A DNA stretch of 64,000 nt. Origin: Paracoccus haematequi. GTDB taxonomy: Bacteria; Pseudomonadota; Alphaproteobacteria; Rhodobacterales; Rhodobacteraceae. Position numbers and translations under genes: made by a program. The stretch is taken from the NCBI GenBank assembly GCA_945881965.1, contig CAMCVS010000002.1:1-64000 (forward strand), given 5' to 3'. This document shows, piece after piece, positions 17,766 to 27,200 of this stretch. The number at the start of each line of letters is the position of its first letter. Within the stretch, counting starts at the first letter, position 1. The notes beneath the pieces are model-generated. The model was not told the origin of the DNA, made no database searches, and saw only the letters and a list, made by a program, of their open reading frames with translations.

Positions 17766-18491
17766 CTAGAACGCGGCGATGCAGTTCGATCCGGCGGGGG
17801 TGGCCACGTCGGGCTGGTCGATTTCGGCGACGACCTGAAACGCATTGGCCGCCGGGTCGATGAAGGCGTCCACAGTGACCACGCGCGCCCGCGCCACCTG
17901 GCCCGTCAGCGTTGCCGTGACCTGCACGATATCGCCAACGGCCAAGCGGCCAAAATCGCTGTCCTCAAACGCCATCTCGACCTTCAGGCGCGACAGGTCC
18001 ACCAGCGTGATCACCGGATCGCGCCCGATCAGTTCGCCTTCCTCAACGCCGACCTGCGCCACCGTGGCCTCAAACGGCGCGGTGATGCGCATGCGGTCCA
18101 CCCGCAGGCGGGCCTTGTCCAGTTCTGCCTCGGCCATCGCATATTCGGCTCGCAGCTCACCCAGTTCTTCCTGCGAAATGGTGCGCCCGCGCGCCAGATC
18201 CTCGCCGCGCGCCAGCCGGTCGGCCGCATTGTCGCGCGCCACCTGGGCCCGGCGCAGTTCGGCAACCTCCAGCCGGTCATCCAGTTCGATCAGGGGATCG
18301 CCCTGCCGCACCTGTGCGGCCCGCGCGACCAGAACCCGTGCGACGACACCGGGGCTGTCGGTGCCGATGGCGCTTTCGCGGTGCGGGGCCAAAAGGCAGG
18401 TCAGCGATGTCACCGGCTGCGCCGCCACCGCCACCGGGCACAGCGGCAGCAACGCGGTCAATAAAGGCAAAACGCGGCGGATCATGCGCAT
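17766..18491 (-). CDS. HlyD/AcrA-type periplasmic adaptor (membrane fusion protein), short
   Basis: 241-residue protein with a cleavable signal (cut probably after VAVAA, about residue 24). Two half lipoyl motifs (GVVARVLVARAAQVRQGDPLIELDD and ITAPFEATVAQVGVEEGE) flank a short helical hairpin of about 60 residues, followed by a beta-barrel domain. This is the plan of a small adaptor. No cognate RND pump or ABC exporter gene is nearby. The ATG at 18491 lies 3 bp after the SecA-like stop codon, so it is translated in the same operon. A start two codons later is equally possible. It probably works in the periplasm with the upstream SecA-like and M50-HlyD proteins. Confidence 0.85.
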   Translation of the reverse strand: MRMIRRVLPLLTALLPLCPVAVAAQPVTSLTCLLAPHRESAIGTDSPGVVARVLVARAAQVRQGDPLIELDDRLEVAELRRAQVARDNAADRLARGEDLARGRTISQEELGELRAEYAMAEAELDKARLRVDRMRITAPFEATVAQVGVEEGELIGRDPVITLVDLSRLKVEMAFEDSDFGRLAVGDIVQVTATLTGQVARARVVTVDAFIDPAANAFQVVAEIDQPDVATPAGSNCIAAF

Positions 18492-18494
18492 CAG

Positions 18495-20414
18495 CTAGCT
18501 ATAGCCAAGCTGCTGGATCAAGGTCTGTTCCCGCAACAGCGCACGGCGCCGCGCCTGCACGGCGAATTTGTCACGCCGCGCCTGAAAGGCGGCCAGACAG
18601 CGCCGTTGCACCCCCGCCAGCGGCAGGCGCAGGCCCGCGCGCAACAGCCGTGACAGCGGGTCGCGCGGCCCTTCGGTCAGGGTCGGGTCGGCGCGGCTGA
18701 TGGCGATCTCATAGCTGCCGGGGTCGCCTGCGCGTCCGGCCCGGCCATACAACTGGCGCTCCAGCCGCGCAGACAGCATCGCCGAGCCGATGATCACATG
18801 CAGCCCGCCCGCCGCGCGCACTGCTGCATCCAGCGCGATATCGGTGCCACGTCCGGCCAGATGGGTGGCCAGCGTGATCTGCCCGACCTGTCCGGCCATG
18901 GCCACCAGCCCCGCCTCGTCCGCCTCGGACCGCGCGTCCAGCACGGCGACCGCGATGCCTTGCGCCACAAAGACGCGGTGCAGGGCTTCGACCTCGGCCA
19001 CATGGTTGACCCCGATCAGCACCGCGCGGGTCTGCGCGACCGCCGCCGCGCGCGCGGCAATCCAGCGCCATTTCGCGTCGGCCTTGCCAAACACCCGAAA
19101 CCCCAGATTGACCAGCCGCGACGGCGCATGGGCCGCGACGCGCCGCACCGGCAGGCCATAGACCGACCACAGTTCGGCGGCACATTCGCGCGCGGTGCCG
19201 GTCAGGCCCGACAGGCGGCGATACTGCCGGAAATAGCTTTGCTGCGTCATCCGCGCCACCGTCTCGGCATCGGGCGTCGCGGGAACCCCGGCGGCGAGTT
19301 CCACCATCTGGTGCAGACCATAGTCCCACCGCCGGTCCGGCATGAAACGGCCTGTTGCCGGGTCGATCATCACCACCTTGTCCTCGGCCACCAGATAGGC
19401 CTCGCCGGGACGGAACCGATAGCAGGCGGTCAGCGCGGTTTCAGCCAGCCCGATCACCTCTTCGGATCGCGCCACCGGATGCGGCCAGCCCTGCGCCGCG
19501 CGTTCCAGCCGCGACAGACCGGCCCCGGTCAGATGCCATTGCCCGCGCCGGTCGGCCCGCGCCTCGGTGCCCAACACCAGCGATCGGGCAAAGCCCACCA
19601 GATCGGCGAACAGACGCAGATCGGCGGCGGGCAAGGCATTGCCGGTCTCCGACAGGATCATCGGGATCGTCGCCTCGTCGATCAACAGGCTGTCGGCCTC
19701 GTCGCAGATCGCAAGCGCCTGCCCCATCTGGCGTGGCTGTGTCGCGCGGCGCAGCGCGCGGTCGCGCCGGTCGCGCAGATGGTCGAACACAAAGGTCTTG
19801 TTGGTGCCATAGACGATGTCGCTGTCATAGGCCGCGCGGCGGTCGGCATCGGGGGTGGCCAGCGTGATCACCGCGCTTGTCAGGCCCAAGGCGGCGGCAA
19901 AGGGCGCAAGGCTGTCGTGGTCACGCTGGGCGAGATAATCGTTCACGGTCAGCACATGCACCGACACCCCGCTGCGCGCCGCCAACAGAGCGGCATAGCC
20001 TGCCGCCAGCGTCTTGCCCTCGCCGGTGCGCAATTCGACACAATCGCCGGACAGCAAGGCCAGCGCGCAGGCGATCTGGTTGTCGCGCAACGCAAATCCC
20101 AGATGGCGCCGCAGCATTTCGGCAACAGTGGCATGGGCGGGGGCAGACGCCCGCGCTGTCAGGTCCGCCGCGCGCACGGGCGGAGCCTGCAACCGTTGCG
20201 CAAGGTCCGCATCGGATATCGTGGACAGCGCAGCGCGTTCGGTCTGGATCGCCGCGACCATCGCGGTCAGGCGGCGCGGGCGCGCGAACCGCCACAGGAT
20301 CTGCGCATCCAGCCACAGGAGCAGGCCATTGAGCGGCGTCAGGCTGCGCTTGACCGGGCGCGTGCGCGAGCGGGCAAATTCGTGCAGCGGCGTGGGGTCT
20401 GACATCCGTCGCAT
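18495..20414 (-). CDS. SecA-like ATPase lacking the helical scaffold and C-terminal regions
   Basis: 639-residue paralogue of the SecA motor. NBD1 has Walker A RTGEGKT (129-135), VNDYLAQRD, YGTNKTFVFDHLRD (202-214) and the DEAD box (238-241). A reduced cross-linking-like domain covers about 260-390. NBD2 has LSGLTGTARE, ATHLAGRGTD (516-525) and QLYGRAGRAGD (554-564). Only about 65 basic residues follow, so the two-helix finger, helical wing and zinc tail of normal ~900-residue SecA are missing. The housekeeping secA is presumably elsewhere. The gene starts 4 bp after the M50-HlyD gene (ATG 20414; 20405 also possible). It is the only ATPase in the cluster, so it may drive export of the giant protein; this is inferred. 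Confidence 0.88.
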   Translation of the reverse strand: MRRMSDPTPLHEFARSRTRPVKRSLTPLNGLLLWLDAQILWRFARPRRLTAMVAAIQTERAALSTISDADLAQRLQAPPVRAADLTARASAPAHATVAEMLRRHLGFALRDNQIACALALLSGDCVELRTGEGKTLAAGYAALLAARSGVSVHVLTVNDYLAQRDHDSLAPFAAALGLTSAVITLATPDADRRAAYDSDIVYGTNKTFVFDHLRDRRDRALRRATQPRQMGQALAICDEADSLLIDEATIPMILSETGNALPAADLRLFADLVGFARSLVLGTEARADRRGQWHLTGAGLSRLERAAQGWPHPVARSEEVIGLAETALTACYRFRPGEAYLVAEDKVVMIDPATGRFMPDRRWDYGLHQMVELAAGVPATPDAETVARMTQQSYFRQYRRLSGLTGTARECAAELWSVYGLPVRRVAAHAPSRLVNLGFRVFGKADAKWRWIAARAAAVAQTRAVLIGVNHVAEVEALHRVFVAQGIAVAVLDARSEADEAGLVAMAGQVGQITLATHLAGRGTDIALDAAVRAAGGLHVIIGSAMLSARLERQLYGRAGRAGDPGSYEIAISRADPTLTEGPRDPLSRLLRAGLRLPLAGVQRRCLAAFQARRDKFAVQARRRALLREQTLIQQLGYS

Positions 20415-20418
20415 CGCG

Positions 20419-22542
20419 TCAGCCCCGGAACAATCCGGGCAAGACCTGCTGCGCGCGCCGCAACAGTTGCGCGGCCAGCGGGCTGGGCGGCAGGCTGATC
20501 CGCGCCACCACCGGCTGGCCGATCAGCGGGCCCTGCGCCGGGGCTGCCGTCAACCAGAACAGGTGCACCGGCAACAGGGCGCGGCTGGGATCGTCAGGCA
20601 GCACCGCCACCGGACCGCCGCCGGTGCTGCGCAACTCGGGCGGCACCACCGCCCCCATGTCCAGCGTGCGGGTCCGGGTCCAGCGCCCGGTGCCCTGTGT
20701 TCCGTCCGGCCACAACAACGCGATGTCCGGGGCCACATCGGACACACCCCCCAAGGACGCCGGATCAAAGGCCACCACGATCTCGACCGCATCCGCCGCC
20801 AGCACATGCCCGACCCGATCGCCCTTGGTCAGAAAACGACCCAGCACCGGCGGACGTCCCCCCTCCCACGACAGCCGTCCCGATGCCGGGGCGATCAGCA
20901 CACGCTCGGCCCCTTGCCGGATGATTTCGGCCAGCGCGGCCTCGGCCAGCCGCAACTGTTCTTCGCCCGCGCGGCGTTCGGCCACGCTGAGGTTGCCCTG
21001 GGCCAGCCGGGTGCGCAGGCTGTCGCGCGCGATAGTGGCCGTGACGCGGCGCGCGTCCTGTTCGGGATTGTCCAGCGTCAACAGCGGCGCATCGGCGGCA
21101 ACCATCTGGCCCTCGGAAAGCGCAGCCGTTGTGACAAAACCCGCGCCGCCCACGCGCAATTCGGCCCGCGCCACGGCCACCGCCTGACCCCGGCCAATCG
21201 CGGTCTGCGGCAAGGGAACCGCGCCCAACAGCGCCCCGATCAGCAGCAAGGCCACCATCGCCCGCCCCGTTGCGCGCCCCTCGCGGCGCTGTGCCACGGC
21301 CAACCGGACGGCGTGCCGCCCCAATCGCCACAGCGGCACCACGGTCGACTGCACCAAAGCCCAGACCGCAATCGCCACCCCCAGACCGAAGAACAACTGC
21401 GCCACCACAAAGGCGATGCTCAGGCTGAGGCCCAGCCGATACAGCAGCGACAGCGTCCCATAGACGTGCAGGATCGGCGCGATATCGGGGGCCACCCGCG
21501 TTTCGGCGCGCAGCCCCAGCACCCGGTCACAGAACCGGTCACGCAGATGATCGCCCGCCCGCTTGGCCAGATTGGGGATTTCCAGCGCATCGGCCCGCGC
21601 GAAATAGCTGTCGAATTTCAACAGCGGATTACCGTTGAAAAACAGCGTGGACACGGTTCCCATGATCATCAGCGAAAACAGGATGGCGCGCGGCAGGCCG
21701 GGTTCCATCTGCACCCAGATCAGGCAGGCCACCGCTGCCACCGTCACCTCTGCCAGCACACCCGCCAGACTGACCAGCATCCGCGCGGTCTTGTCCGGCA
21801 GGCGGTTGGCGTCGCTGGCATCGACATAAGGCACCGGAAAGAAGATCAGCAGCATCACGCCTGCCTCGCGCACTTTGCCGCCGAAATGGTGCAGCACCCA
21901 GCCATGCGATAACTCGTGCAACAGCTTCATCACCGGATAGCCCAGCACCAGCGCCACAATGCCGCCCTGCGACAGCACGGCGTTGTCGGTGCTGTCCACG
22001 ATCTGCGGCCAATGCAGCACTGCGGCCAGCGCGGCCCAGAGCCACAGCGCCAGCAACAGGCCCAGACCCGCGCAGGACAACAGCGGGCGCACCAGCGGAT
22101 AGGTCACACGGATCAGCCATGATGGATCGAACAGCGCCACCTTGATCGCCAAGGGGCTGCCCAGACGGCTTTCGACCAGTTGATCGCGCTTGGTGTTGGT
22201 GCGGCGGCCAAGCGCCTCGGCGGACAGGCTGTGATCGGACAACAGCATGCCCGTCGTGACCATCTGCGTGATCCAGTCGATGACATCGCGCTGCGACGGC
22301 GCATCCGCGCGATCCGCGGTCAGGTCGCGCCAGATGTCCTGCACCGTCGTCCGCCCGTCCAGCCGCCGCCACACCGCCGCCGCGCGATGGGTCAGCCGCA
22401 GGTGCTGCCCGGTCAGCGTATCGGACAGCACCAGCGCTGGCTCGCCGCGAAACACCTGACGGCTTTCGGAAATCCCGGCCCGACGGCGAAAACACTGGCC
22501 CGCGATCAGATACCAATCGGCATGGCGCAGCACATTCGCCAT
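20419..22542 (-). CDS. PqqD-like / M50 site-2 metalloprotease / HlyD adaptor fusion
   Basis: 707-residue multi-pass inner-membrane protein. Residues 1-105 resemble the PqqD peptide-recognition fold (FRGEPALVLSDTLTGQHLRL, then HRAAAVWRRLDGRTTVQDIW). A membrane core at about 150-440 carries the zinc motif HELSH (209-213) and the second S2P motif NGNPLLKFDSYF (303-314), both intact. The C-terminal ~260 residues have lipoyl halves and a helical hairpin as in HlyD adaptors (GQAVAVARAELRVGGAGFV, IAPASGRLSW). Similar fusions occur with exported peptides and large proteins. The ATG at 22542 lies 2 bp past the upstream stop codon with a GGGG ribosome site. A role in recognising, cutting or guiding the giant protein is inferred. 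Confidence 0.85.
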   Translation of the reverse strand: MANVLRHADWYLIAGQCFRRRAGISESRQVFRGEPALVLSDTLTGQHLRLTHRAAAVWRRLDGRTTVQDIWRDLTADRADAPSQRDVIDWITQMVTTGMLLSDHSLSAEALGRRTNTKRDQLVESRLGSPLAIKVALFDPSWLIRVTYPLVRPLLSCAGLGLLLALWLWAALAAVLHWPQIVDSTDNAVLSQGGIVALVLGYPVMKLLHELSHGWVLHHFGGKVREAGVMLLIFFPVPYVDASDANRLPDKTARMLVSLAGVLAEVTVAAVACLIWVQMEPGLPRAILFSLMIMGTVSTLFFNGNPLLKFDSYFARADALEIPNLAKRAGDHLRDRFCDRVLGLRAETRVAPDIAPILHVYGTLSLLYRLGLSLSIAFVVAQLFFGLGVAIAVWALVQSTVVPLWRLGRHAVRLAVAQRREGRATGRAMVALLLIGALLGAVPLPQTAIGRGQAVAVARAELRVGGAGFVTTAALSEGQMVAADAPLLTLDNPEQDARRVTATIARDSLRTRLAQGNLSVAERRAGEEQLRLAEAALAEIIRQGAERVLIAPASGRLSWEGGRPPVLGRFLTKGDRVGHVLAADAVEIVVAFDPASLGGVSDVAPDIALLWPDGTQGTGRWTRTRTLDMGAVVPPELRSTGGGPVAVLPDDPSRALLPVHLFWLTAAPAQGPLIGQPVVARISLPPSPLAAQLLRRAQQVLPGLFRG

Positions 22543-22544
22543 GT

Positions 22545-24275
22545 TCAGCCCCAGACCCAGATCTGCCGCCGCACCCAACGGAACAGGTCGCGGCCATAGC
22601 GGTTGAGGTAAGTTGTGGGCGGCCCTTCGACCTTGAGCCGCCCGCGCATACCGTCGGTGATGGCCAGATCAGCGGGCAGGTCGGACTGGAACCAGGTCAG
22701 AAAGGCGACCTGACCGTCCTCGTCGCGGCTGGCGGGGGTGATCTGATCCAGCCGCGCCGGGATCACCCGATCCGGAAAGGCCGTCAGGGTCAGTTCGGCG
22801 CTGGCCCCCGGCGCCAGGTCAGCCACCCAGTCCTCGGTGACAAAGCCCAGCACCGCCAGACCGTCGGGCCGCGCCAGTTCTACCAACGGATCACCCAGCC
22901 GGACCCGCGCGCCTTGCCGCCGCCAGGCATCGCCCGCCACCACGACCCCCGCGGCAGCGGCCCGCACCACGCCCTGCGCAATGCGGGCGGCCAACAGGTC
23001 GGTGCGGATGCGCACCTGATCCTGTTCGGCCAACAGGCGGCGCACAGCGGCGGTATCGCGCCCCGCGCGCGCCACGTTCAGCTCTGATGTCAGCCGCAGC
23101 GCCTCGGCGCGTTGTTCTTCAAGGTCAAGGCGCAGTTCGGTCACGTCCATCTCGAACAGGATCTGCCCCGGTTGCACCAGATCGCCCAGTTGCACCGCCG
23201 ACACCTGCACGAACCCGTCAAAAGGTGCGGCGGCAATGGCGCGGTCACGGGCCTCGATCCGGGCGGCAAAGCCGGGGTTGAACCGTGTCGGCACCAGCGC
23301 CGCCGCAATAACCGCAGCCACCAAAGCGACCAGCGCCAGCTTGGTCTTGGCCCGGCGCGGCCCGAACAGGGCGCGCAGCAGATTGCCGCCCCAGTTGCCC
23401 AGACGGCGCAACACCGATGGATGCGCCCGGTTCTGGATCACCAGCGTTTCGCCCAGCACCGCGCCATACAGATCAAGCGCGGCAGCGGACGGTATCTGCG
23501 CATCCGGCGCGCGCCACAACAAAACGACACCCGCGCCACAGACATCGCCGTCATAGACCGGGATCGCCACCGCGCGTCCCGCCTGCATGTCGGACAGGGC
23601 GGCGGCATGGGCACCGTCGGGTCCGGGGGCAATCACCGGACCACGCTGGGAAATCGCGGCGGTGATCAGCGCCTCGACACCGCTGCGCGCATCGCTGGGC
23701 TGCGAAATCAGCCCGCCGCCCGACAGCCGCACCAGCCGCGGCACATCGGCGCGGACCCGACAGACACAGACCGCCTCGGCCCCGGTCGCCTGTTCCAGCC
23801 GCGCAATCCACTGATCCGCCAACTGGTCGCGATCCCGCGCCCGTGCCGCCGCCAACAGCAGCGCCGCCCCCATGTCCTGCGACAGGGTTTCCGCGCCGTG
23901 CTGTGCCGCAACCGTGGTTTCCGCCGCGACCAGCACCCATCCCACCGCCGCCGCGATCCGGTCCAGCAGCACCGGCAGCGCCGCCGCAGGCATGTCTTGC
24001 AGCGTCAGCAGCAGATACAGCGCCACGCGCGGTCCGGCGGTCTGATAGGTGGCCAGCCAGGCGGCATCGGGTTGCGCCAGGGCCGTCACCTGCCCACCCG
24101 CCTGCGGATCGAAATCCGCCAGCATGGCGCCAAGCCCGACATCGGCCAGAACGCCTTGCCGCGCCGCCTCGGCCCAATCGGCCTCGTCCGGGCACCAGAA
24201 CACCTGCCATCCGGCCAGCCCCTGCAACCCCGCAAACCGCGCATCCATGACGTCTTGCAGCGGTGCGGTGGTCAT
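22545..24275 (-). CDS. GAF-like domain fused to HlyD-type adaptor, inner membrane
   Basis: 576-residue protein. Residues 1-145 are cytoplasmic and of unknown fold. Residues 150-282 resemble a GAF domain (ADQWIARLEQATGAEAVCVCRV, RAVAIPVYDGDVCGAGVVLLW). One membrane segment lies at about 312-329. The periplasmic part has lipoyl halves (FDGFVQVSAVQLGDLVQPGQ and VRAAAAGVVVAGDAW) around an Arg/Glu-rich helical hairpin, then a beta-barrel domain. Joining a sensory-type domain to an export adaptor is unusual. The ATG at 24275 starts 16 bp after the giant gene, and the end is 2 bp before the M50-HlyD gene, so the three are co-translated. No ligand can be named. Confidence 0.8.
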   Translation of the reverse strand: MTTAPLQDVMDARFAGLQGLAGWQVFWCPDEADWAEAARQGVLADVGLGAMLADFDPQAGGQVTALAQPDAAWLATYQTAGPRVALYLLLTLQDMPAAALPVLLDRIAAAVGWVLVAAETTVAAQHGAETLSQDMGAALLLAAARARDRDQLADQWIARLEQATGAEAVCVCRVRADVPRLVRLSGGGLISQPSDARSGVEALITAAISQRGPVIAPGPDGAHAAALSDMQAGRAVAIPVYDGDVCGAGVVLLWRAPDAQIPSAAALDLYGAVLGETLVIQNRAHPSVLRRLGNWGGNLLRALFGPRRAKTKLALVALVAAVIAAALVPTRFNPGFAARIEARDRAIAAAPFDGFVQVSAVQLGDLVQPGQILFEMDVTELRLDLEEQRAEALRLTSELNVARAGRDTAAVRRLLAEQDQVRIRTDLLAARIAQGVVRAAAAGVVVAGDAWRRQGARVRLGDPLVELARPDGLAVLGFVTEDWVADLAPGASAELTLTAFPDRVIPARLDQITPASRDEDGQVAFLTWFQSDLPADLAITDGMRGRLKVEGPPTTYLNRYGRDLFRWVRRQIWVWG

Positions 24276-24291
24276 CTCTGCCGTGCTGAGG

Positions 24292-27200
24292 TCAGGCACG
24301 GCCCACCATTTTCCACCCCGCCAGCCGCCATCCCGCGCCCGCCTGCGCCGTCTGGTCGGCCTCAGGCACCGTGCCGTCATTCGCCGCCGCATTGGCCGGG
24401 GTGGCCACGCTGTCAAGATTGGCGGCGTTGCCCATCACGCCGGGTGTGGCCAGCGGCGATCCTGTGGCGAGGGCATCGGAATGGTCCTCGGGGCGGTTCT
24501 CGGCAGCGGCGGTTTTGAACAGCACAAAGTAATTCTTGACCTCGTTCACGGACAACAAGACCCCGCGGCGCAGGCCACCGTCATACAACGCGTTGACGAC
24601 GTCATCCGCCAGGCCCCTGTCGCGGATCACATCGTCCAGACGGCGGATGTTCGGCGGGAACTGGACGGTCGGCGGTACATCGACCGTTTGGTTCAAGTTG
24701 CTGCTGCGCGCCCCGGTGACCAGAATGGGCCCCGTGGCATCAAGCTTGATCTGCAGGCTCCATAGCGTCGGATTAAGGCCGGTTCCGTTCGGCTGATCCA
24801 GCGCCCGGTCAACCTGCGCCTCGGTCAGCAGCAGGAAATCCCCCAGCGCGGCGGTCGCAGGCGGGGTCCGACCGATGATGGTTTCGGGGTATGTGAATGT
24901 TGCGACCGGGGCAAATGCCGTGATATCCCACCGACCCGCTGCATCGGGCAGGGTTTCATTGTATACCAGACTGTCGGGCGCGATGATGTCATCGCCGCCC
25001 AGACCAGAGATCGTGTCACCCCCCGCATTGCCGACCAGAATATCGCGATTGACTGACCCTGTGATTACATCATTGCGCGCATAGGCGTCATAGCCAGAGG
25101 CAAAGACTTGTCGGACCCGCTCGCCGCTGTGGAACGTGACCGACCCGTTGTCGCCAAGGATCACGTTGGGCAGCCTGTTCCAGCGGTCGGCCAGTGTCGC
25201 GGATGCGCCTTGCGCCTGATCCCGTAGCGAAATCGTGTCGTTGCCATAGCCGCCGATGATGACGGCGCGGTCGGCGCGCGAGGTCACATCCAGATTGACA
25301 CTGTCGAACCCATCAATGTCCGAGGAAAACTCTGTAATCATGCCCGCCTCGGACGTGGCCGCGACGTTGAAGTCCATCCTTCCGAACCCGCCCGTCAGGA
25401 ACAGCGCCGCGCCAGCGGAATCCGTGACCTTGCCGCCGCCGCCAAGGATCACGAAATCCTTCGCCGCCCCCAGCGTCAGGGTGCGGGTCAGCGTCGCGTC
25501 GATGTCGGGTTTGGCGATGTTGAACACACTCGGCGTCACTTGGGTGAAACGGGTCAGGCTGGTCATATTGCTGACCAGGCCGCGCTGCGTGCCGCCGGTG
25601 CCATCGGCAAATGTCACCTGCCCCCAGCCGCCAATGATGTGGTTGGCCGCAAAGGGCGAATGCGGGGTTACCACGGGCAGGGCGGGCTGGGACACGGTGA
25701 TCTGGTCGGCCCCATCGCTGCCCAGCACGACATAGCTGCCTGCAACATGCGACGCGCCCAAGGTGATGGTGTCGGTATTGCCATAGCCAAAGGCATCCCA
25801 GACGCGGGCTACGTCATAGCTGCTGGCGCGAGTCCAGGTGACGCCATCGTGGAAGGCAACCTTGCCCCAGTCGCTGGCGATGATCTGCCGCGTCGGGCGG
25901 TCGTAATTCGACTGGCTGGGGTCAGTGACATCAGTCAGGCTGATCGTGTCGCGGCCTGCCATCGCACCCGATGCAATCTCGGCCCCGCTGAGGATGCGGA
26001 ACGCGTCGGTATCGCCTGCCCGCCGCGCCGTGTCGCTGACCGCGATGGAACTGTCGCCTAGCACGATCTGGGCAAAGCCCGTGATGCTGTCATTGCCCAG
26101 ACCGCCCAGGATCATGCCGCGGTTGAAATCGGTGCCGATGTAGACCGGCTCGTAAACCGGGAACACTTGCCCGTTCGCCTCGATCGTTCGCGTGATCTGG
26201 GTATGCACGGTGTCGGCGGTGATGGTGTCATCGCCCGCCCCGCCGTCAAAGATGCCGTCCAACTGGTATTTCTTGATGTTGTCGTTGCCCGCGCCGCCCC
26301 GCACCACCAGATGGGTGTCCGCGCCCATGGCGACCAGGTTCAGGTCATCCGCCGCGTCCGTGCCGGTGACCACCAGCAACCCGGTCTTGTCGGCAGACGC
26401 ATCGACGGTCTGATCCCCAAGGTTGATGTTGACGCCGCGCGGATCGGCAAAGGTCACATCGAACCGCTCCCCGCCGCGCTGGACAATGCCGTTGGCGGTG
26501 GTGGCGGTGTTCGGGTTGAAGGCGCCGAATTCCCACGCGCGCGTCACCGATTGCGCGGTGACATAGATGCGCTGGTCAGAGGGAATGTCGCCAAAGCCGG
26601 GCAGACTTGTGTCGTGATAGGTCACCGCGACGCGGTCGCCGTCCGGCCCGACGGGCGGCAGTTGCGCCATCACCGGCAGCACATTCGTCACCACCGCACC
26701 GCTGATCGCATGATAGCTGGCCAGCCAGGGCGTGCGGTCCAGCGTGGCATCGGCATCGACCGTGACGCGCAGGCGGGCGGCATCCATCGCGCCCGTCTTG
26801 GCGGCGGCCTCTGCCAGACCGCTGTCCGCATCGAACAGCCGCGCCGCGCCCACCGCCGCTACCGCCGCCGACGGCACGGCGGGCAGCAGCAGATCGCGGG
26901 CGACCTCTGGCAAGGCGGCATCGGGAAGAATTGAATGGCGGATGATGTAATCTTCCGCGCGCAGGATCGCCCCGTCAGGCGCGGTCAGCGTGATGGTAAA
27001 GGTCTGCGCCACCGCGCCATTCGCGTCAAACCCGGCCAGAACCGACCCGTGGCCGCCATTGATGCTGGCCGTCACGCGCTGTCCGGGGTGGTCGTGTTCG
27101 GCGTCGATAGCGCGCAGGTCGCGCGGGCTGACCTCGACCTCAAGGGTAAAGCGCGTGTTGGTCAGTGCATGTTCGGCATACAGATCCGCCAGCGCGGGCA

